Made by a program: the position numbers and the translations under genes. The notes below the pieces were generated by a model. That model ran no database searches. It worked only from the letters and a program-made list of their open reading frames with translations, and was not told where the DNA came from. Positions 53,402-60,000 of a DNA stretch of 60,000 nt are shown here, in pieces. The stretch's first letter is position 1; each line of letters begins with the position of its first letter. The stretch is from Strigamia acuminata (Eukaryota > Arthropoda > Chilopoda > Geophilomorpha > Linotaeniidae), in NCBI GenBank assembly GCA_949358305.1, contig OX442319.1, forward strand, positions 374,001 to 434,000. The letters are read 5' to 3'.

Positions 53402-53610
53402 AATATATTTTCTTCCTCATTCAAAAGAAAGAAAAGAAAGTATTTTAATTTTATTTTTGAGATTGAATGCACCTTTTGAAACAAATCACCAGAATGTCAA
53501 AATAAATCAGCTGTTCCCAGAGTGCATTATTGATCATTAAGTTTTTTATACGAGTGTGAATCACTTCTTTTACATATTGTACCCATCAGAGTAATGATTA
53601 ATTTACGTAT

Positions 53611-54101
53611 TGTTACGCGGTTGGCGAGCACACTGTAAGCCAGTTGTCGCCACCACGTTTCCGTACTTATTTGATCCGAATTAACTCATTAAATTCTCAA
53701 TAGAGTTCGCCTTAAGCGAATGAGGTAATTAGTTTACCTATCAATCATTAATAGAACAGCCCAAACCTATTTAAGTCTGGGTTTGACTTAGAGATGACAC
53801 AGAGCTTGTCAGGCAGTTATTGCCGTGGCATCTCAAGGTTTTGATGTGATTGTTTTTAGTGTTATTCATGCTCATAGTCTAAGTTAGTTTTAAGTTAGTC
53901 TTAAGTTGATTTTCATTTGAAATTGCTTTATGTTTTATAACTGAATAAATATATTTTATATAATTTAAACATAATCAATGAGTCCTTCTTATTTACACCC
54001 CAAGTCAAGTAGTTTAATAAATGCAATTAGTCTTTGATTAGACTTAGTCCCAAATTAAGTTATTTACGTGGTGAAACAGTAGTCAGTCTGGCCACGTAAC
54101 A
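53611..54101 (+). mobile_element. Gypsy-like 5' LTR
   Basis: The 491-bp unit begins TGTTACGCGG and ends CCACGTAACA. It has a central region with 'AGTGTTATTCATGC' and an AATAAATATA signal. TGGTGGAGGTGCGG follows 3 bases later, an apparent tRNA primer-binding site. It matches the solo LTRs near 8,707 and 12,571 in layout. Confidence 0.8.
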
Positions 54102-55060
54102 AAGTGGTGGAGGTGCGGTCTTTCTGTTTGAAACCCATTAATTGGCTAAAAGTAGTGAAAATTAGTAAAAAGTAAAGTAAAATTGGCCAGTTATTTGCTA
54201 AAAATCAGAGGATCCAGTTGAAATCCGTACAAAATTGCATTAAAAGTAATAAAATCTCTTATAAAATTTGAAATCAATGCATAGTAATTTGCATAAGTGA
54301 TAAGAAAGAGAGGTGACTCATTGTAGGTGTTTGATTTGTATTTTTTTTTTTTTTACAGATTAGCTGATTGAATATTAAGTAGAGTGAAGTTGAATATTTA
54401 ATTATAGTACACTAAAAAGATTTACATTTTGAATTGTTAAAGATATTTACCCAAGTTGAATTGTATATAACAAAATGAGGTTGTTTTGGAGGTTAAGAGT
54501 GGTAAATATTGAATGTTTGTTTACTAATGGAAAAGTTAATAATGATTTAATTGCAGGAAATGTTTTCTTTTTGGTTTATATAGAGGTTTATGTTGATTTT
54601 GATGATTAATTTTGATTATTTTTCAGGAAATAATATAATTTTTTTTTGTCATTTGAATTTGTGTTGAATATAGTGACTGAGTGTGTTGATTAATTGTGCA
54701 TAAGTTTATTTCAGGTTTAGTGAGTTGTTTGCTGTGTTTTCCAAAGATGTTTGTGATAAAGTGAAAGTGTGTAAAAGTCAGGATATAGAGTGTGAGTGCA
54801 TTCTTCAAGGCTTAACAGTGGAGAAGCCAGTTAAGCTTTCGCAGATGCAAACGGATAATCTACTGGACTTAAAGAATCAGGATTTACAAAAAGAATTAGA
54901 AAGAACAGTAGACGATTCCAAGGTAACAATAACAAGAGGTAGGAAAACATCCACAAAAAGTGAACCTGTGACAAAAGAAGAGATTCAAGAAGAGAATTCT
55001 TCAGTGGATAAGAAACTTGATTTTTCAATACCATTGAAACCAGCACAATTTGGTTCTTTA
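54102..55060 (+). mobile_element. Leader and truncated first ORF of the Gypsy-like element
   Basis: After the primer site comes about 620 bp of AT-rich leader, then an open frame from 54,725. It reads 'VEKPVKLSQMQTDNLLDLKN', followed by Lys/Glu-rich residues. After about 112 codons it is cut by the Copia LTR inserted at 55,061. No capsid or zinc-knuckle motif is reached, so the assignment as gag is by position only. Confidence 0.5.
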
Positions 55061-55591
55061 TGTTGGGAAATGGTTTCCTAGGTGATCGCCTATAACGGAT
55101 TTACTTGTGGCGCGTGTTTCAGATTTAGCGCGCTAGAAACGATGTTTGATCTGCGGTTCAGCGCTTCTACATACTGGCCTTTGAGTTTTCATGTGCACGA
55201 TGATATCCAGTATGTTTAGCGTGTCGTTGTGTCAAAGTGGACCCTGCGTTGGCGGTATATTGCGTTGCGTACGGTAGCGGTCCGTTATTGTATCGAGCAT
55301 CTGCGGTTTTGCGATGCTGGCCCAAATACTGCGCCTTATTTTGTTCCTGTAGGATTTGTCCTTTAGTTATTATATAACTTATGCTTTGGAATCCTAAGGG
55401 ATTCGTTCTGTAACCCACATGGGATTTGTTCTCCCTGGTGGAGATTCGTTCTGTACTTTTTATGAGTGAAGACATTCAAGCTGTCAACTGCTAATAAAGT
55501 GGCAGCCATCTTTTTATGGTTTGTTTGCCAAAATGCAAATCATGTCTCATGTTTCCGCCAACACTCACCCAACTGCGATTGGAACTCAACA
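55061..55591 (+). mobile_element. 5' LTR of the gag-bearing Copia element
   Basis: It begins TGTTGGGAAATGG and ends GGAACTCAACA. It is 531 bp, against 503 bp in the solo copy. It interrupts the ORF of the Gypsy-like element. Confidence 0.9.
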
Positions 55592-55592
55592 T

Positions 55593-55608
55593 TGGTAGCA
55601 GAGGATGG
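55593..55608 (+). promoter_or_regulatory. Primer-binding site, tRNA-iMet type
   Basis: TGGTAGCAGAGGATGG is complementary over 16 bases to the 3' end of eukaryotic initiator methionine tRNA (CCATCCTCTGCTACCA). Confidence 0.92.
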
Positions 55609-56834
55609 TTTGTCCAGTTGTGGTGAGTGTTTGCAACGTTTGAGAAACGTTTGCAAAGTTTTCCGACCATTTTTGGAAGCGCGGAGTTCGTCGCACGATC
55701 CGGCGGACACGTAGCAGCGACGCGCTGCTGAAACGAGCGGTTTCCTCGTCCCTGCCAAGCAGAGAAGCTTCGCGGATCGTCTACGCACTCGCGACGAGCG
55801 AGATCGCGGTTTGGAGACGGATTTCGGCGGAGAATTTGACGGGCATCGCCGCAAACGAGACGACGAAGTGTCGGGCACGGAATCGAGGCGAGAATCGTTT
55901 GAAATTGGTTGGAATCGGCGTTGGAAAGACCACACAGGCCGTAAGGACTTTTGTCGTTATTTTGAACATTTATTTGGCGGAATTATAAGCCTTTATTTTC
56001 GAGAATCGTGCCACGGTATTTTTCATGATGACGTCACCATCCAACATGGCGGCGCCCATGAAAATCAGCGTTTAGCAGCGGAGCGGAGCTGCTACGAACG
56101 GGAAACGTTCTCCGACGGTGAAAGAAACATCGTGGGATCGTTTTACATCGTTTGGCAACGACGACGATCGTTTTCGGCAGATTTTGGATCGCGAATTGAC
56201 GTCGCGACGACGATTTTCGACGGCAAAGTCACGTTTGACAAACGTGACCGACGGAGAAGCCGTGTTTTCGCACAAGGAGTGCGTACACGCACATTTCGAC
56301 AGTGAAGAGCCACAGTTTGAACCCCGGCGTTCTCTGTGAAGGCGCGGACGTGCGCATTGCGATTTTTCCCACGTTGACACGGATGCGTGCACGTGGAAGA
56401 CACGACAGCGCCCTTTCCGTGTGCAATCAGCGCTGGAGCATCAGTTCAGCAGTGAAGACAACTTTGAAGTCATCTTCACATCACATTATATTGTATACGG
56501 GGTCAAAATTAATTTGTTAATAGATTTAAGGTTTTGTGTCGGGTCATTTAGTATATTCTGTACTCTTCGGGCGGTCGCCCACGTACAGTCTCATTCCAGT
56601 CTGGGCTTGTCCGTGGTACAAGGTAGCCGTCCCGCGCCACCAGGTTGGCGGTCGGAAGCTATCAGGGCGACCAGACTTGGGTATCAATCTCTCTTAAAGA
56701 GATTCCCCCGGGTAGTACTGCATTTTCTCCTTCATTTTTGGGGGAAAACTGTTTATAAGTGATTGTGTTTAGTGCTACGGTGTTTTTGTGTTTAGAAACA
56801 CAATTTGTGCAGTGTTTTTGGATTGCAAAGTGCA

Positions 56835-57824
56835 ATGGCGTCCGAATGGAAGGACAACACGGCAAAACTGTTTGGGCATGACATTAAGCGCCTGGACGGC
56901 TCAAATTACGACACATGGAAGGAATATATGGAACTTATATTAGAACAGGCTGGAGTTTGGGGCCACGTGACAGGCACTGAGACAGTACCTCCTTCCGGGT
57001 CACCTGCGAAGGAAATCCGTGATTTCAACGCGAGAGAGTCGAGGGCGAGGTCCACGATCTGCTTGAGCTGTAATGAGCGACAGTTATTAGTGGCTGTGAG
57101 CAAGAAAACAGCCAAAGAGGTGTGGGAAAGCCTAAAGATGGCCTACCAGCCCACGACGCGTGCGCGCAAAGCGCGTTTACGGCGAGAATTCTTGCAAATG
57201 CGGCTCGAGGACCAGGAGGAGATGATGGTGTTCTGTGCACGGGTTGACCGCAAAGCGGACGAACTCAAAAATGTCAAAATAATTCTAACGGAAGAGGAAA
57301 TCGCCTTCCAATATTTAGACTTTTTGTCGGCGGACTACGAAACAATGAAACAGACATTATATCATTGGGAGGACAGTGAATTCACTTCTGCAAAGGTTCG
57401 GGAACGTCTGTTAAGCGAATATAACAGGACGTTCGACCACGGCTCGACTTTTGGCTTGGGAAAAGACGATGAACGCGGTCTAGAGACTGGAGCTTTTGTA
57501 TCAAGGAATCCCCCGTGGCTTAAGAAGCCATCCACATCTTTTAAAAAGGGAGTTTGTTTCAACTGTGGCAGTGAAGGCCACTTTTCACGAGACTGTCCGT
57601 CAGCACGGAAAACGGAATTTGCTAACAAGCAAACGGCGCAAGGAACTGGTGCACAAGCTGCAAGAACGTCAAAAGGACGCGAACGTGGTCGCGGACCACA
57701 GGGCAAGAAAGCCCACGCTAGTGCACAGGAATCTGAGCACGACACGCTAGTGTCGGAAGTGATTTCAGCGGACAATGCTGGACAGAGTCCAAAAGTTTTC
57801 CTTGTGTCTGGTGGTCCAATATAA
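56835..57824 (+). CDS. Copia gag polyprotein (intact frame, cut before protease)
   Basis: The likely start is 'MASEWKDN' at 56,835; an in-frame ATG at 56,805 is less gag-like. About 329 codons are open. The N-terminal part 'IKRLDGSNYDTWKEYMELIL' and 'AKEVWESLKMAYQP' is the UBN2-type capsid region. 'MRLEDQEEMMVFCARVDRKA' and 'FLSADYETMKQTLYHW' complete it. A zinc knuckle 'CFNCGSEGHFSRDCPS' (CX2CX4HX4C) binds RNA, followed by a Lys/Arg-rich tail. The frame ends 'KVFLVSGGPI', about where a Copia protease site would begin, so the element is truncated there. No internal stop suggests recent activity. Confidence 0.88.
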   Translation: MASEWKDNTAKLFGHDIKRLDGSNYDTWKEYMELILEQAGVWGHVTGTETVPPSGSPAKEIRDFNARESRARSTICLSCNERQLLVAVSKKTAKEVWESLKMAYQPTTRARKARLRREFLQMRLEDQEEMMVFCARVDRKADELKNVKIILTEEEIAFQYLDFLSADYETMKQTLYHWEDSEFTSAKVRERLLSEYNRTFDHGSTFGLGKDDERGLETGAFVSRNPPWLKKPSTSFKKGVCFNCGSEGHFSRDCPSARKTEFANKQTAQGTGAQAARTSKGRERGRGPQGKKAHASAQESEHDTLVSEVISADNAGQSPKVFLVSGGPI

Positions 57825-57829
57825 AGCGA

Positions 57830-58360
57830 TTTTCCGACCTGGCAGAGTAGGAAAAGATCTGACAAGAAACTTCAAACGGTGCGCGACACCGACATGCGTG
57901 CGCCATGTTTAATGTAACATAAAAGTGTACACGTTTCGAGGCTAACAACTGCACTCGAGAATAATAGGATAAATCATTGTTGAATCCCAATGATTTGTCC
58001 TTTACATTTCGTAATAAAAACAATGACATTCATAATCGATAACTAAGCAATAATAACAATACAGGACTCGCTCTTTTGAGCAGACGATGTTATCAGCGCA
58101 TGCTGCTAAATGGAAACGTTCAACCGCGGTACAGAACCAGCATTAATAAAAATCGAGATCGATTGAACACGACATCGAGACATTAAATAGCAGCACATTC
58201 ATTACACATATCCGGAAAGTGTGTAATGTAAATATTCACAAACTATACAATATGGCGACAAACAATCAAACACACAATATTTCCACCACAACTCAATATA
58301 TCCCCCTTTGTTTGATTATTTGCGCATTACAAACAAATGCTCACACAGGGTGTTAAGTCT
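57830..58360 (-). mobile_element. Inverted Copia LTR of the 46,495 family
   Basis: On the minus strand GAGTGCAGTTGTTAGCCTCG, then TTTTATGTTACA, 'TGGCGCACGCATGTC' and, further 5', AAAAGAGCGAGTCC correspond in order to the 46,495 LTR. It is more diverged. A purine tract AACAAAGGGGGATAT precedes its start near 58,300. The end near 57,830 meets the truncated gag of the opposite-strand element. Confidence 0.7.
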
Positions 58361-58364
58361 GGGC

Positions 58365-58674
58365 CTAGCTAACCATTTGGTCATCAACCACGACCATCGA
58401 CCACGGCCAGAAATTCACTCTCCATGATCGATAACGCAGTCATTGACTGCTTATGGCAGTTCCACATGATCGGAACGCCACCCAAATAGACTATGTGACC
58501 CCCAAAGCTTCGCCTTTTGTCTGCATCAAGGGCAAACGACGCGTCGGTATACACAGTTAGATTATCGTTTCGGCAATTGGAAAGATTAATCATATAATCC
58601 GACGTATTTGCCAGATATCGCAAAATCTGCAATAACATACGAATGTGACGCGTCGAATGTTTCTCATTGTACAA
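58365..58674 (-). pseudogene. Copia RNase H fragment with internal deletion
   Basis: The minus frame reads 'HSTRHIRMLLQILRYLANTS', 'VYTDASFALDADKRRSFGGH' and 'SIMESEFLAVVDG'. It then jumps, after a deletion, to a 'TKWLARPRLNTLCEHLF'-like end that matches the closing motif at 48,180. It is clearly related to the 47,341-48,240 copy. It belongs to the inverted LTR to its left. Confidence 0.85.
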
Positions 58675-59047
58675 CTACATTTCAAAAGTTTAGAAAGTGA
58701 GGGAAAAATTCACTCACTTTGTGAATAACACCAAAAATATTACTTAAAAGTTAATCAAAACCAATTTATACCATTAGATTTGAATAAAACAATTATTTTT
58801 CATCTAAAATAGCTTATAGTTACATATATTTAGTTATATAGTTTAGTTACAAATCGAGATTTTCAAAACATCATTTGTGTCAAAAGTTTAGAAAGTTGAA
58901 AAAATCATTTCATAAGTTTAGAAAGTGCAACATAATTCTTTTATTTCGACTTGAAAATAGGACATTTTCATTTTTTTGTTTAGTATTTTGTTGGATAATC
59001 TCTGCATCGTATGACCGCCTTCAATCTGCGAGGCATTGTGGACAATA
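58675..59047. repeat. AAAAGTTTAGAAAGT repeats and outer inverted-repeat arm
   Basis: (A)AAGTTTAGAAAGT occurs three times (58,684; 58,882; 58,914 approximately). From about 58,980 the sequence is mirrored at 59,936-60,000, outside the Tc1 ends (TTGTTGGATAATCTCTGCAT against ATGCAGAGATCATCCAACAA). Confidence 0.75.
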
Positions 59048-59933
59048 CAGTAGGGGGCAAAACAATTGTGACGTGTTGAATCTCATGGCTGTATCTCGAG
59101 AAAGAAAGGAGGAAAACCAATTAAATTTTAACTGAATATTTGTCCAACATTCTGCTTTGTTCACCTAAAATTTTATGACAATCTATTCATTAGTTCTAGA
59201 GAAACAAATTATTTTATGAAGTAACTGCTCTGAAAAAATAGTTCAGTGTTGGTTTGGGGATGCGAAAGGTTGGAAATCTCCAACCCATTGAAGAAATAAT
59301 GGATACTAATGTTTACAGAGACAATTTAGAAAGCAATCTTGAGGAATAAAAAAATATTGGTGTTGGTTGTAGCAACAGGATAACAACCAAAAACATACAT
59401 CAAAATTTGCGTGAGAATATTTCACACCAAAAAAAATCAGACATATTCAATGGCCTTCTCAGTTATTTGAAACTTAATCCAATTGAACAGTTATGAGATG
59501 ATTTCTTGATTTGAACCAATAAGTTTCTCTAGAGTTGAGAAAAAAATGTTCCAAAGTTGAAATTAGCTTTGCTTGATGTTTGGGTGTAAAGTATGTCTAA
59601 AACAGTGCTACTAAAATTGCTTGTAAGTCTGGCTGAATAATTCAAAGCAATAGTACAAGCTAAAGGAGGGCCAACAAAGCATTAAAAGACATTGTTGTAA
59701 GGTTTTTCGATGGTTAGCAGAGTTTGTTAGCTTACCTTTGCTTCTTAAATTTTGATGTCACTTCATAAAATAATTTTTTCTCTAGAACTAATGGATAGAT
59801 TGTCATAAAATTTTAGGTGAACAAAGCAGAATGTTGGGAAAATATTCAGTTAAAATTTCATTGGTTTTCCTCCTTTCTTTCTCGAGATACAGCCATGAGA
59901 TTCAACATGTCACAATTCTTTTGCCCCCTACTG
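59048..59933. mobile_element. Tc1-like element with long inverted repeats, TA-flanked
   Basis: The ends CAGTAGGGGGCAAAACAATT and (reversed) CAGTAGGGGGCAAAAGAATT are bounded by TA. The inverted arms run about 170 bp (59,048-59,220; 59,765-59,933). The core (59,230-59,690) is a broken plus-strand transposase relic with 'MDTNVYRDNLES' and 'YLKLNPIEQL' motifs. Stops and shifts disable it. Confidence 0.88.
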
Positions 59934-60000
59934 TATTGTCTACAATGCCTCGCAGATTGAAGGCGGTCATAGGATGCAGAGATCATCCAACAAAATACTA

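Larger units (their letters stand above)
55061..57824 (+). mobile_element. 5' half of a Copia element (LTR, leader, gag)
   Basis: The 5' LTR 55,061-55,591 is the same family as the solo LTR at 2136. It is followed by a 16-base match to initiator tRNA-Met and a GC-rich leader. An intact gag ends at 57,824, where the protease should follow. Immediately beyond, sequence switches to an inverted Copia LTR of another family, so pol and the 3' LTR are lost. Confidence 0.88.

Noticed and set aside
55811-56403. Overlapping 164-, 106- and 86-codon frames in the second Copia leader
   Set aside because: GC-rich leader with open frames on both strands. The true gag starts at 56,835.

Overview
This is eukaryotic DNA from an AT-rich, repeat-laden animal genome. 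Genes are split into short exons with GT..AG introns. Three conserved animal genes can be recognised among a dense layer of LTR retrotransposon pieces, Tc1-like relics, inverted-repeat MITEs and minisatellites. TTD14, best known from insects, suggests an invertebrate and probably an arthropod. The species cannot be named from the sequence.

Host genes. (1) A TPC1-type two-pore channel lies on the minus strand (about 28,405 down to 5,365 and on past the left edge). Six 5' exons are visible, covering the N-terminus and segments S1-S5 of the first channel domain. (2) A TTD14-like P-loop protein lies on the plus strand (28,789-36,495). All 13 exons join in one frame and give about 454 residues. 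(3) A GPR155/LYCHOS-type protein lies on the minus strand (46,006-39,290). It has a PIN-like transporter domain, a GPCR-like domain and a C-terminal DEP domain. Only its 5'-most exon(s) are missing. Genes 1 and 2 are head to head, with about 0.38 kb between their start codons. By family knowledge, all three proteins act in endosome/lysosome membranes or trafficking.

Layout. 0.2-5.1 kb: tandem repeat, BEL/Pao 3' end with LTR, a minus-strand Copia relic split by a solo LTR, and a Tc1 relic. 5.3-28.4 kb: TPC1 exons separated by very large introns full of transposons. These include a CACTG-ended element, palindromic MITEs, a Gypsy-like LTR split by a TTA-flanked MITE that carries a tRNA-Ser-like segment, a solo LTR swollen by about 45 copies of a 25-bp repeat, and minisatellites. 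28.4-36.5 kb: shared promoter and TTD14. 36.5-39.2 kb: MITEs and a Copia RNase H relic. 39.3-46.0 kb: GPR155. 46.5-60 kb: almost entirely mobile DNA. It holds an internally deleted Copia element with 5-bp target duplications, a TTAA-flanked piggyBac-like MITE inside a foldback, a transposon built from an ATTTCGTCGCC motif, a deleted Gypsy element, the 5' half of another Gypsy element, the 5' half of a Copia element with an intact gag, and a long-inverted-repeat Tc1 element at the right edge.

No rRNA, CRISPR array or confident functional tRNA was found. Exon borders were read by eye from splice consensus, frame continuity and family knowledge. No alignment was run.
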